A stretch of DNA of 64,000 bases, taken from the NCBI GenBank assembly GCA_963843755.1, contig CAWJLS010000009.1, positions 62,001-126,000 on the forward strand, in the 5' to 3' direction. Both the position numbers and the translations under genes were made by a program. Shown here piece after piece: positions 28,765 to 37,491 of this stretch. The notes beneath the pieces were generated by a model. The model did no database searches and was not told the origin of the DNA. It saw only the letters and a list, made by a program, of their open reading frames with translations. This stretch comes from CAWJLS01 sp963843755 (GTDB taxonomy: Bacteria > Acidobacteriota > Thermoanaerobaculia > Multivoradales > DATKCC01). The stretch's first letter is position 1; each line of letters starts with the position of its first letter.

Positions 28765-28788
28765 CGTCTCCTCAGCGACGGCTCGGCC

Positions 28789-29508
28789 TCAGCGGCCGTC
28801 GGAGGACATGGCGCCGCCCTCCTCCGTCGTGCCCTTCTTCATCATGTCCTTGTGCATCGGGCAGTCGCCGCACTTCTCGTGCATGGGGCAGTCGCCCTTC
28901 ATGCCGTCCTTCATCATCGGACAGTCGTCACACTTCATGCCCTTGTCCTTCATCGGACAGTCGTCGCACTTCATGTCGCCGTGCTTCATCGGGCAGTCGT
29001 CGCACTTCATGCCCTTGTCCTTCATCGGGCAGTCGTCGCCCATCGGACAGTTGCCGCAGCTCCCACCGTGGCCCTTCATCATCTTGCCGCCGTGGTGCAT
29101 GCCGGCCTTGCCGTGGCCCATCATGCTGCCCATGCCTTCCATCATCTCGATGCGCTGCCCCATGGCCTTCTGGTGCTGGGCGACCAGCTCGTCGAGGACC
29201 GCGGCGATGGCGTCGACCTTGGCCTCGCCCTGGGCGGAGTCCATCTGCCCGACCAGGGAGTCGAGCTTCGCCTGGGACTGCTTCATCTCGTCGAGCATCT
29301 GCTGGTGACGCTGCATCATCTGCTCGCGCATCTGCTGCATGTCCTGCTGCTGGTCCATCGCCGGCTGCTCGTCCATCGCCTTCAACGTCACGGCCTGCGC
29401 CGGCGCCTCGTCGCCGGCGAAGGCGAACGGGACGGTTACGGCTAGCAGGGCCAGCAGGGCCAGGGTCAGGGTGAGCAGCAGGGGCAACTTCAGGTTCTTC
29501 TTGGTCAT
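28789..29508 (-). CDS. Periplasmic Met/Cys/His-rich repeat protein, probable copper buffer
   Basis: The 239-residue product has a signal peptide (residues 1-31), a helical Met/Gln-rich region (45-130; QQMREQMMQRHQQM) and a His/Met-rich hinge (133-150). The tail at 151-220 holds seven Cys-Pro-Met motifs and twelve cysteines. Four of the motifs lie on an exact 12-residue period (C160, C172, C184, C196) within repeats of the form KCDDCPMKDKGM. Thiol and thioether ligands on this scale indicate binding of soft metals such as Cu(I) or Ag(I). It is the last gene on the strand carrying a CusCBA-like efflux system, 145 bp after cusA. It could act as a periplasmic sponge or metal donor to CusB. No named family was recognised. 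Confidence 0.8.
   Translation of the reverse strand: MTKKNLKLPLLLTLTLALLALLAVTVPFAFAGDEAPAQAVTLKAMDEQPAMDQQQDMQQMREQMMQRHQQMLDEMKQSQAKLDSLVGQMDSAQGEAKVDAIAAVLDELVAQHQKAMGQRIEMMEGMGSMMGHGKAGMHHGGKMMKGHGGSCGNCPMGDDCPMKDKGMKCDDCPMKHGDMKCDDCPMKDKGMKCDDCPMMKDGMKGDCPMHEKCGDCPMHKDMMKKGTTEEGGAMSSDGR
28855..29058. repeat. 36-bp tandem repeats encoding Cys-Pro-Met units
   Basis: Imperfect 36-bp repeats in the 3' part of the Met/Cys-rich gene encode the 12-residue KCDDCPMKDKGM units. Near-identical DNA copies suggest recent amplification and possible copy-number variation. Confidence 0.8.
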
Positions 29509-29653
29509 TGTTTCCTCCTTGGGTTACAGGTCGTGTACGGCATTCTCCGGATGCGCCGGGCTTGACGGGGTCGGGTCGGTCATACAGCGTTCAGCTTGCC
29601 ACGAAACAGCCGTCGAAGAGCCTCCCGCCGTCTCGCCATGGACTTCGTGGACT

Positions 29654-32600
29654 TCATTCGGCCGCCTCGACGAGCGCTTCCTGCTCGTCGCGCACGAGCG
29701 GGGAGCGGCGCAGCTTGATCGAGCGCCAGATGAAGAAGATCGCCGGGTAGACGAGCAGCTCACCGACGAACGAGCTGAAGACGCCGCCGACCATCGGGGC
29801 GGCGATGCGGCGCATGACGTCGGCGCCGGTGCCGGTCGACCAGAGGATCGGCGTGAGCGACAGCAGGATCGCGGCGACGGTCATCATCTTCGGGCGGATC
29901 CGCTGGACCGCGCCGTGGTCGACCGCCTCCACGAGGTCGTGGTAGTCGACCATCTTCCCCTCCCGGTGCCAGCGCTCGTAGGCGAGGTCCAGGTAGAGCA
30001 GCATGACCACGCCGGTCTCGGCATCCAGCCCGGCCAGGGCGATCAGCCCCACCCAGACGGCGATCGACCAGTTGTAGCCGAGGATGTACAGCAGCCAGAC
30101 CGCCCCGACGAGGGAGAACGGCACCGCGATCAGCACGATCGCCGTCTTCACCAGCGACTTGGTGTTCAGGTACAGAATCAGGAAGATCAGGAAGAGGGTG
30201 ATCGGCACGATCACCAGCAGCCGCTGCGTGGCGCGCTGCATGTACTCGTACTGGCCCGACCAGAAGATCGAATAGCCGGCCGGAAGGTCGACCTGGTCGG
30301 CGACCTCCTTCTTCGCCCGCTCGACCCAGGTACCGACGTCGATCCCCTTGAGGTCGACGTAGACCCAGGCGTTGGGCCGGGCGTTCTCCGACTTGATCGC
30401 CGGGGGACCCTGGCGCACCTCGATCGTGGCGAGCTGGGAAAGCGGCACCTGGGGACCGGCCGGGGTCGGCACCACGGTCTCCTGCAGGGCCTCGACGCTG
30501 TCGCGCAGCTCCCGCGGGTAGCGCACGTTGATCGGGTAGCGCTCCAGCCCTTCGACCGTGTACGAGACGTTCATGCCGCCGATGGCGGACTGGATGATGT
30601 CCTGGACGTCGCCCACGGACAGGCCGTAGCGGGCCGCCGCCTGGCGGTCTACGCGGAAGTCGAGATAGTTGCCGCCCATCACCCGCTCGGCGTAGGCCGA
30701 GAGCGTGCCGGGCAGGTTGCCGACCGCTGCCTCCACCTCCTTGCCGAGCTGCTCCAGGGTCCGGAGGTCCGGGCCGGCGATCTTGATCCCCACCGGCGTC
30801 TTGATGCCGGTCGAGAGCATGTCGATCCGGGTCTTGATCGGCATGGTCCAGGCGTTGGTCAGGCCCGGGAACTGGATCGCCCGGTCCATCTGGTCGACCA
30901 GCTTGTCCTTGGTCATGCCCGGGCGCCACTCCGACTTGTCCTTGAGCGTGATGGTGGTCTCGATCATCGACAGCGGCGCCGGGTCGGTGGCGGTCCGCGC
31001 CCGGCCGACCTTGCCGAACACCGACTTCACCTCCGGGAAGCTGGCGATGATCTTGTCGGTCTGCTGGAGGATCTCCTTCGCCTTGGTCACCGAGATGCCG
31101 GGGAAGGTGGTCGGCATGTAGAGCAGATCCCCCTCCCAGAGCGGCGGCATGAACTCGGAGCCGATGTGCTGCATGGGGATCAGGATCGAGACCATCAGCA
31201 GGACGGCGACGACGATCACCGCCCAGCGCCAACGCAGGGCGACGTTGAGCACCGGCGTGTACAGCCGCCGCAAGATGCGCGAGATCGGGTGGTGCTCCTC
31301 GCTGTGGATCTTGCCGCGCACGAACCAGTACATGAGCACCGGAATCACCGTGATGGCGAGCAGCGAGGACGCCGCCAGGGCGTAGGTCTTGGTGAACGCG
31401 AGCGGCTTGAACAGGCGCCCCTCCTGGGCCTGGAGCGTGAACACCGGCATGAAGCTGACGGTGATCACCAGCAGGGTGAAGAAGAGCGTCGGCCCGACCT
31501 CCTGCGCCGAGCGCAGGATGATCTCGAAGTGGGAGCGCTCGCCCTTCCACTCCTCGTAGTGTTTGTGGGCGTTCTCCACCATGATGATCGCCGCGTCGAC
31601 AAGCACACCGATCGAGATGGCGATCCCCCCCAGGGACATGATGTTGGCCCCCAGACCCTGGATCTTCATGACGATGAAGGCGATCAGGATCGACACCGGG
31701 ATCGACAGGATCGCCACCAGCGCCGAGCGGAAGTGGAAGAGGAAGACGATGCACACCAGGGCGACGATGATCGACTCCTCGATCAGCGTGTGGGTGAGCG
31801 TCTCCACCGAGTGCTCGATCAGCCCGGTGCGGTCGTAGGCGACCGAGATCTCGACGTCGTCCGGCAGCCCGGCCTCGAGCTCGGCGAGCTTCTCCTTGAC
31901 CCGGCCGATGGTCTCGAGCGTGTCGGCCCCGGCGCGCACCACGACCACGCCGCCCACCGTCTCCCCCTGGCCGTTCCAGTCCGCCAGACCGCGGCGGATC
32001 TCCGGTCCGATGGTGACGTTGGCCACGTTCTTCAGGAGGATCGGCGTACCCCCCGGTCCGTGGCCGAGGACCACCGACTCCAGGTCCTCGACGTCCTCGA
32101 CGTAGCCCAGGCCGCGCACCATGTACTCGCGCTCGCCCATCTCGACGACCCGTCCGCCGACGTCGTTGTTGGACTCCTTGATCGCCATCTTCACCTGGTG
32201 GAGCGGGATGTCGTAGGCCCGGAGCTTCACCGGGTCGACCTCGACCTGGTACTGGCGGACGAAGCCGCCGATCGAGGCGACCTCCGAGACCCCTTCGACG
32301 CCGGAGAGGGCGTACTTCAGGTACCAGTCCTGGTACGTCCGGAGGTCGGCCAGCGAGCGCCTGTCGGAGCTCAAGACGTACATGAACGCCCAGCCGACGC
32401 CGGTGGCGTCCGGACCGAGCTGGGGCGACACCCCGGGCGGCAGGTCGCTGGAGAGACCCGACAGGTACTCGAGCACCCGCGAGCGGGCCCAGTAGAGGTC
32501 GGTCCCGTCCTCGAAGATGACGTAGACGAACGAGTAGCCGAAGAAGGAGTAGCCGCGGACCACCTTGGCGTAGGGGACCGCGAGCATCTTGGTGGTGATC

Positions 32601-32803
32601 GGGTAGGTGACCTGGTCCTCGACCACCTGGGGCGCCTGCCCCGCGTAGTCGGTGTAGATGATCACCTGGACGTCCGACAGGTCGGGGATGGCGTCCAGCC
32701 GGGTCTGCTGGATCGCCCAGATGCCGCCGACGACGGCGAAGAGCAGGCCGACGACGACCAGGAACTGGTTGCGCAGGGACCACTCGATGATGCGACTAAG
32801 CAT
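29654..32803 (-). CDS. cusA: CusA-type heavy-metal efflux RND transporter
   Basis: The 1049-residue protein has the twelve-helix RND architecture with two large periplasmic loops. The proton-relay helix GVLVDAAIIMVENAHK and the second-half segment LAGLDAETGVVMLLYLDLAYE are diagnostic of the CzcA/CusA (HME) group. The cleft sequences MPPLWEGDLLYMPTTFPG and RIDMLSTGIKTPVGIKIAG carry methionines in the positions used by CusA for stepwise Cu(I)/Ag(I) transfer, favouring copper or silver over zinc and cobalt. It overlaps cusB by 8 bp. With CusB and CusC it would export metal from the periplasm across the outer membrane. Confidence 0.93.
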   Translation of the reverse strand: MLSRIIEWSLRNQFLVVVGLLFAVVGGIWAIQQTRLDAIPDLSDVQVIIYTDYAGQAPQVVEDQVTYPITTKMLAVPYAKVVRGYSFFGYSFVYVIFEDGTDLYWARSRVLEYLSGLSSDLPPGVSPQLGPDATGVGWAFMYVLSSDRRSLADLRTYQDWYLKYALSGVEGVSEVASIGGFVRQYQVEVDPVKLRAYDIPLHQVKMAIKESNNDVGGRVVEMGEREYMVRGLGYVEDVEDLESVVLGHGPGGTPILLKNVANVTIGPEIRRGLADWNGQGETVGGVVVVRAGADTLETIGRVKEKLAELEAGLPDDVEISVAYDRTGLIEHSVETLTHTLIEESIIVALVCIVFLFHFRSALVAILSIPVSILIAFIVMKIQGLGANIMSLGGIAISIGVLVDAAIIMVENAHKHYEEWKGERSHFEIILRSAQEVGPTLFFTLLVITVSFMPVFTLQAQEGRLFKPLAFTKTYALAASSLLAITVIPVLMYWFVRGKIHSEEHHPISRILRRLYTPVLNVALRWRWAVIVVAVLLMVSILIPMQHIGSEFMPPLWEGDLLYMPTTFPGISVTKAKEILQQTDKIIASFPEVKSVFGKVGRARTATDPAPLSMIETTITLKDKSEWRPGMTKDKLVDQMDRAIQFPGLTNAWTMPIKTRIDMLSTGIKTPVGIKIAGPDLRTLEQLGKEVEAAVGNLPGTLSAYAERVMGGNYLDFRVDRQAAARYGLSVGDVQDIIQSAIGGMNVSYTVEGLERYPINVRYPRELRDSVEALQETVVPTPAGPQVPLSQLATIEVRQGPPAIKSENARPNAWVYVDLKGIDVGTWVERAKKEVADQVDLPAGYSIFWSGQYEYMQRATQRLLVIVPITLFLIFLILYLNTKSLVKTAIVLIAVPFSLVGAVWLLYILGYNWSIAVWVGLIALAGLDAETGVVMLLYLDLAYERWHREGKMVDYHDLVEAVDHGAVQRIRPKMMTVAAILLSLTPILWSTGTGADVMRRIAAPMVGGVFSSFVGELLVYPAIFFIWRSIKLRRSPLVRDEQEALVEAAE

Positions 32804-34520
32804 CGTCGCGCCCCTTGTGCTTCCTCGAGTCGTCGCCGGCCGTCTCGCCCCCCCGAGCCTCGAGCGCCTTGGCCCGCTTCTGCTCGATCATCTTCTGGAC
32901 CGCCTCCTGGAGGTTCGACTCGGAGTCGATCAGGAACTGGGACGAGGTGACGATCCGCTCGCCGGCCGACAGCCCGTCGAGCACCTGGACGTAGCCCTCG
33001 CCGGCGGCACCCAGCGTGACGTCGCGCGGCGCGAAGCGGCCGTCGCCCAGGGCGACGATCACCACGTTGCGCTCGCCGGTCCGGAGCACCGCCTGGCTGG
33101 GCACGGCGACCGCGTCCCGGGCCGCCGGCGGCCGGAAGACCACCGTCGTGTACATGCCGCTCTTGAGCTTGCCGCTGCGGTTGGGAACCTCGAGCATCAG
33201 CGCGACCGTGCGGGTCTTCTCCGAGACCTCGGGCTCGATGTAGCGCACCCGGCCCGTGAAGTGCTCCCCGGGGAAGTAGGACAGGGTGACGTCCGCCATG
33301 GAGCCCTCGTGCACCCAGGCGAGCTGGTCCTCAAACACCTCGACGTTGAGCCACAGGCTCGAGAGATTCGCGATGTGGAACAGCTCCATCCCCGGCTTGA
33401 CCCCCATCCCTTCGAGGCCGGCCACGCGCATCATCACGACACCCGACGCGGGCGACGTGACGGTGAGCGTGCGATAGACCGTGTCGGCCTGTTCGAGCTC
33501 GCCGACCTGCTCAGGGGTGATGTCCCAGTAGGAGAGCCGCTGGCGGGCGGCCTGGACCAGCGACTCGGCGCGCCTCCGCGACGCGTCCGGAGCGTTCTCC
33601 ATGCGTTTGGCGTACTCGAGCGCGGAGAGCAGCTCCTGCTCGGTCTGGACGAGCTCGGGCGAGTAGATCTCGAACAGCGGCTCGCCCTTCCTCACGGGCT
33701 GCCCCTTGTAGTTGATGTAGACCTTCTCGACGAAGCCCGGGTACTTGGTGGTGACGGAGACCATCTTCTGCTGGTCGTACTCGAGGTAGCCGACGGTGCG
33801 GATCTCCCGCGCCACCGTGCGGCGCTCGACCCTCGCGGTCCGGACGTTCATGTTCTGGACGGTGACCGGATCGATCGAAACCACGGGGCCGTCGTTCATC
33901 GCCCCTTGTGGAGTCCCCGCCGTGTCGACCTCGTCGGCGTAGACCGGCACGTAGTCCATGCCCATGGAGTCCTTGGACGGCACCGGCGAGGTCACGGCCG
34001 GGTCCATCGGGTTGCGGTAGAACAGGATCTCCCGCTCACCCTTCGCGGCGGAGCCCTCGGCCGTCGCCATCGGCTTCATCTTCTCGACGAGCGGCGTACC
34101 GTCGATCGGGCAGTCACCCGGCGCGTCGAACACCTGGTCCGGGAAGTCCTGGCAGACCCAGGAGGTCTTCATCGCCCCGTGGTCGTGGCCGTCGCGGCCC
34201 GCGCCGCCGTCGCGCAGCGGCACCAGCTTCATGCCGCAGATCGGGCAGTTGCCCGGCTCGTCCTGGATGACGTTCGGGTGCATGCCGCAGGTCCACAGCG
34301 TGCCTTCGGGCATGGCGGCATCGTCGGCGGCGCTCATCGAGGTGTTCACGCCGCCGTGGAGCCACTCGCCGAACGGCAGGACGCCGAACGGGTCGGCGAA
34401 GACCAGGCCGGCGAGGAGGAAGCCGAGCAGCACCCAGAGGACGGGCAAGAACCGGCTCCGTGCGCGCGGCTCGGCCCTCGGGGTCTGCTGGGTGGTCGTT
34501 TCGGTGTCGTGGCCGCTCAT
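32796..34520 (-). CDS. cusB: CusB-type RND periplasmic adaptor with three N-terminal metal-binding segments
   Basis: The 574-residue adaptor has a membrane anchor at about residues 24-43. Three consecutive segments of the heavy-metal-binding (HMBD/YHS-like) type follow: WTCGMHPNV...CPICGMKLV, then WVCQDFPDQ...CPIDGTPLV, then FYRNPMDPA...KDSMGMDYVPVY. Most family members have one. After these come the barrel-sandwich/hairpin core (VEKVYINYKGQPVRKGEPLF) and the beta-barrel and membrane-proximal domains. The protein links CusA to CusC and in E. coli hands metal to CusA through Met residues. The ATGA overlap with cusC and 8-bp overlap with cusA show tight coupling. The second segment has lost some ligands. 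Confidence 0.9.
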   Translation of the reverse strand: MSGHDTETTTQQTPRAEPRARSRFLPVLWVLLGFLLAGLVFADPFGVLPFGEWLHGGVNTSMSAADDAAMPEGTLWTCGMHPNVIQDEPGNCPICGMKLVPLRDGGAGRDGHDHGAMKTSWVCQDFPDQVFDAPGDCPIDGTPLVEKMKPMATAEGSAAKGEREILFYRNPMDPAVTSPVPSKDSMGMDYVPVYADEVDTAGTPQGAMNDGPVVSIDPVTVQNMNVRTARVERRTVAREIRTVGYLEYDQQKMVSVTTKYPGFVEKVYINYKGQPVRKGEPLFEIYSPELVQTEQELLSALEYAKRMENAPDASRRRAESLVQAARQRLSYWDITPEQVGELEQADTVYRTLTVTSPASGVVMMRVAGLEGMGVKPGMELFHIANLSSLWLNVEVFEDQLAWVHEGSMADVTLSYFPGEHFTGRVRYIEPEVSEKTRTVALMLEVPNRSGKLKSGMYTTVVFRPPAARDAVAVPSQAVLRTGERNVVIVALGDGRFAPRDVTLGAAGEGYVQVLDGLSAGERIVTSSQFLIDSESNLQEAVQKMIEQKRAKALEARGGETAGDDSRKHKGRDDA

Positions 34521-36091
34521 GGCGCGACTCCTTCGTCCATCTCGTCCGTGGCGGCGGCCGGCGCTCCGTCCCGGGCGGAGGCGCCTGCGCCGAAGCTTCC
34601 GTCAGAGGACTCGTCCGCCGATTCGTGGCTCGACTTGTCAAGCCGCGGGGCGGGAGGCAGGTCGATCGGCCGCCCCGCGGCGCCTTCCAGGCGGGCGAGG
34701 GTGATCGCCCAGTCGGCGCGCGCCCGGGCCGTCGAGGTGCGGACGTCGAGCAGCACGCGCTCGGCGTCGAGCAGGTCGAGGGCGTTGATGCTGCCGGCGC
34801 TGTACGCCGACTCCGCCGAGGAGAGGGACTCCTCGGCCTGGATGACCAGCACGTCGTCGAACAGCCGGAGCTGGCGCCAGGTGAGGTCCAGCCGCTCGGT
34901 CAGCTCGCCCAGCGACCGGTCGATCCCGGCGGCCACCGCCCGGCGCGAGCTCTCGGCGGCGCGCTGGTGGGCCAGGGCCTCCTCGATGCCGGCGTCGATC
35001 CGATCCCGCCAGACCGGCAGGTTGACCGAGGCGGTGAGGCCGAGGATGTCGTCGCCGTTGCCCTCCGGCGGGTTGGTCCGCCCGGCCGCGTCCTCCCGCT
35101 GGCCGACCTGGGTGTAGGTGAGCCCGACGGTGACGTCCGGGAAGCGTTCGAGGCCGGCTAGCTCCGCGCCCTTCCGGGCGGCGGAGATCTGCGCGTCGGC
35201 CCCGGCGATCTCCGGGCGGGCGACGAGCGCCTGGTGCTCGAGCCGGGCCATCAGCTCGCCGGAGGGACGGGCCTCGGGCAGCGCCGGCGGATCGATCGCC
35301 GTCCCGGCCGGCCGGTCGCGCAGGGCGTTGAGCTGGGCGACGAGGGCCACCCGGCGGTCGGCGATCTGGAGCAGGCGGCTCTCGTCCTTGGTGATCTCGG
35401 CCTGGAGCTTGATCACCGACTGGCCGAGGCCGACACCGGCGGTGTAGCGGCTCTCGGCCAGCTCCTCGTAGTGGTCGAGGACCGCGTGGTCGGCCCGGAC
35501 GATGGCGCGCCACCGGTCGAGGAAGGTCAGCTCGTAGGCCAGGCGCCGGGTCTCGGTGACCAGCTCGAGCGCCTGCGCCTCGGCCTCGGCGCCGGCCGCC
35601 GCGGCGGCGGAGAGCGCGCGCCGGGCGCGCAGGTCGAGCTTGCCGAACCACGGGAAACGCTGGGACAGGCTGACCATGACGTTCTGCGGCCCGGTGCGCG
35701 TCTCCGGGGTGAGCACAAACGCGGTCAGGCCCGCCATGGGATCGGGCAGCGATCGCACCTGCGGCGCCACCTGCCGGGCCGCCTCGGCCCGCTGGCGCGC
35801 GGCGTCGAGCGCGGGGTTGCGGTCGAGCACCTCGCCGGCCAGGGCGCGGAGCCCCGGATCGTCGATCGAGGCGAGCACCGCGTGGGCGGCGGACGCCGGC
35901 GGCGCGGCCGGCTCAGACGAAGGCCGAGAGACCGTGCCGAGGTCCGACGGCGGTTGTGCCGCGTCGGCCGGAGTCGCGGCGCCACCGATCAAGGCGATCG
36001 CCAGGATCGACAGGATCGACAAGATTGGCAAGATCCGCAAGATCGGCAGAATGGAAACGGTGTCCGCGACACCGGAAGACTGCGGGGACAT
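34517..36091 (-). CDS. cusC: CusC/TolC-type outer-membrane efflux protein
   Basis: The 524-residue protein belongs to the outer membrane efflux (OEP) family. Two repeats of long helices with short beta-strands are visible (about 65-270 and 290-490), with the usual SVNLPVWRDRIDAGIEEALA segment opening the second. The N-terminal signal region is odd: its hydrophobic core is an ILPILRILPILSILSIL repeat encoded by five 9-bp units. No lipobox cysteine is seen, unlike E. coli CusC. It forms the trimeric exit duct for the CusBA pump. The stop overlaps the cusB start by 4 bp. It follows the Cys/Met-rich 166-residue gene by 104 bp. Confidence 0.88.
   Translation of the reverse strand: MSPQSSGVADTVSILPILRILPILSILSILAIALIGGAATPADAAQPPSDLGTVSRPSSEPAAPPASAAHAVLASIDDPGLRALAGEVLDRNPALDAARQRAEAARQVAPQVRSLPDPMAGLTAFVLTPETRTGPQNVMVSLSQRFPWFGKLDLRARRALSAAAAAGAEAEAQALELVTETRRLAYELTFLDRWRAIVRADHAVLDHYEELAESRYTAGVGLGQSVIKLQAEITKDESRLLQIADRRVALVAQLNALRDRPAGTAIDPPALPEARPSGELMARLEHQALVARPEIAGADAQISAARKGAELAGLERFPDVTVGLTYTQVGQREDAAGRTNPPEGNGDDILGLTASVNLPVWRDRIDAGIEEALAHQRAAESSRRAVAAGIDRSLGELTERLDLTWRQLRLFDDVLVIQAEESLSSAESAYSAGSINALDLLDAERVLLDVRTSTARARADWAITLARLEGAAGRPIDLPPAPRLDKSSHESADESSDGSFGAGASARDGAPAAATDEMDEGVAP
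36003..36047. repeat. Five degenerate 9-bp units encoding a signal-peptide core
   Basis: Units AGGATCGAC (twice), AAGATTGGC, AAGATCCGC and AAGATCGGC lie in frame and produce the Ile-Leu-Pro/Ser repeats of the CusC signal peptide. Confidence 0.85.
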
Positions 36092-36195
36092 AGCGCTCCT
36101 CCAGGGAGTTCGAATCCGAAGGATTCATCCCGCCGGCATCGCTCTGTCGGGAGAGCGACGGTGCCGAGCGGGCACACTTCACCTGGGGAGAGCGA

Positions 36196-36696
36196 TCAGC
36201 TCAGGAAGCTGGAGAACAGGGTGTAGAGGGGAACGTCGGGGAGGGCACCGTCGCCGTCGGGAGCGTCGATCGGCTGGCCGTCCGGCCCGCAGGGCACGCA
36301 CTGTGCGACACAGTCGGTGTCGGAGAGGGGCGCCTGGGGCTGCTTCTGGAGCTGCTGCTCGGGCGCCTTCGGGTCCTCGGCGGGGACCTTGCCGGTGGCG
36401 TCACCCGCGCAGCACTCCATGTCACCCATCTGACCATGGGGACCGGCCAGCGGGCAGGCCGCGCCTTCCATTGAGCGGGGCATCGAGTTGGACGGCGCAT
36501 CGGCCGCCGCGCCGGAGCCGGAGGCGCCGGACGACCTCAGCAGGCACGCCTCCATGTCCATCCCGCACACCGGCACCTGGATCAGGGCCAGGACGGTCAC
36601 CACCGAGGCCGCGACCGCCAGGATCGAGGAGCGGTGCGCCCGGAAGCCGACACGGAGGCCGGCCAGACGGTGGCGGAGGGTGCGGTTCGTCGTCAC
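36196..36696 (-). CDS. Small membrane-anchored Cys/Met-rich protein heading the cus-like operon
   Basis: The 166-residue product starts with GTG at 36696 and has one hydrophobic segment (SILAVAASVVTVLALIQVPV) that may be a signal or anchor. The exported part has paired Cys and Met motifs (CGMDMEAC, GDMECCAGD, DCVAQCVPC), consistent with soft-metal or disulfide chemistry. A Pro/Gln/Lys-rich linker separates the clusters. No known family is recognised. Being first in an operon that continues with cusC, cusB and cusA and ends in another Cys/Met-rich protein, a role in periplasmic copper capture is the best inference. No clear ribosome site precedes the GTG, so the exact start is uncertain. Confidence 0.6.
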   Translation of the reverse strand: MTTNRTLRHRLAGLRVGFRAHRSSILAVAASVVTVLALIQVPVCGMDMEACLLRSSGASGSGAAADAPSNSMPRSMEGAACPLAGPHGQMGDMECCAGDATGKVPAEDPKAPEQQLQKQPQAPLSDTDCVAQCVPCGPDGQPIDAPDGDGALPDVPLYTLFSSFLS

Positions 36697-36885
36697 GAGA
36701 ACGAGGCTACTGGAGAGATTGTGACCTGCCTACTACCTATCCGGGCGGGATCGGACTCCGGATGGGCGGGGCGCGCAGCGGGTCGGTCCGTCGATCCGGT
36801 CAACAGCCGCCGCCCCCACGGCATTCCCGGCCCGCCCCGGGCGCTCCCGGGCGCTCCCGGGCGACGACACCGTCGATCGGTCCGA

Positions 36886-36911
36886 TGAAACAATCCTCTC
36901 GGTCACCCGTC
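36886..36911 (+). promoter_or_regulatory. ECF-type promoter (TGAAAC-N16-CGTC) directly before the sigma gene
   Basis: The element matches the -35/-10 form recognised by several ECF sigma factors (TGAAAC, 16 nt, CGTC). It ends only 7 bp before the sigma-factor ATG and no Shine-Dalgarno sequence lies between, suggesting an autoregulated and possibly leaderless transcript. Confidence 0.5.
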
Positions 36912-36918
36912 TCCATGG

Positions 36919-37491
36919 ATGATGCTGGAGCACTTCCAGACGCTCGTCGAACAGCACCAGGACCGGGTCTTCACCCTGTCCTGCTACCTGCTCGGCGATC
37001 GCGAAGAGGCCGCCGACGCCACCCAGGAAGTGCTCCTGCGGTTGTGGCGCAACCTGGGCAGCCTGAAAGACGACGGCGACGGCGCCGACGGGGGGCAGGG
37101 GACCGAAGGGGGCAACAGCGTCGCCGCCTGGCTCACCCGGGTGACCCGCAACTACTGCTTCGACCAGCTCAGGAAACGGCGCAGCCAGCGCAACGCCCTG
37201 GGCGACGAGCAGGAGCCGGAGGTCTTCGAGCTCACCGCTGGAGACGACCCCAGCCCGGAGCACCGGGCGGCGAGCTCCGACCTGGGCCGCCACCTGCAGA
37301 GGGCCATCCGGGAGCTCGCCGAGCCCTATCGCAGCGTCTTGATCCTGCGGGAGGTGCAGGAGATGAAGTACAAAGAGATCAGTGAGGCACTCGAGATGCC
37401 GATCAACACCGTCAAGGTCAACATTCACCGGGGGCGCAGGATGCTCCGCGACCGCCTGAGAGGGGTGATGGATCATGCCGCGGCCTGCTGA
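36919..37491 (+). CDS. ECF-family RNA polymerase sigma factor
   Basis: The 190-residue protein has sigma region 2 at about 8-85 (YLLGDREEAADATQEVLLRLW) and region 4 at about 128-185 (AIRELAEPYRSVLILREVQE, then MKYKEISEALEMPINTVKVN). It lacks regions 1 and 3, as ECF factors do. A Gly/Asp insert (DDGDGADGGQGTEGG) interrupts region 2 after the second helix. The next gene encodes a zinc-finger anti-sigma and overlaps by 17 bp. The preceding ECF-like promoter suggests positive autoregulation. Of its regulon only the operon itself can be inferred. ATG at 36922 is an equally possible start. Confidence 0.93.
   Translation: MMLEHFQTLVEQHQDRVFTLSCYLLGDREEAADATQEVLLRLWRNLGSLKDDGDGADGGQGTEGGNSVAAWLTRVTRNYCFDQLRKRRSQRNALGDEQEPEVFELTAGDDPSPEHRAASSDLGRHLQRAIRELAEPYRSVLILREVQEMKYKEISEALEMPINTVKVNIHRGRRMLRDRLRGVMDHAAAC

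Larger units (their letters stand above)
28482..28788. other. 307-bp intergenic region between redoxin and Cys/Met-rich genes
   Basis: No gene is supported. It contains the redoxin promoter (28570-28599), an 11-bp direct repeat (TTCACATCG units at about 28532-28551), a 13-bp direct repeat GGGTCCGGCTCCA at about 28691-28716, and the terminator of the metal-operon at 28724-28764. Confidence 0.55.

Noticed and set aside
29339..32950. 1203-codon plus-strand open frame opposite cusA
   Set aside because: It is antisense to an unmistakable RND transporter and its translation is rich in Asp/His/Arg/Gly repeats without any fold, typical of the complement of GC-rich genes.
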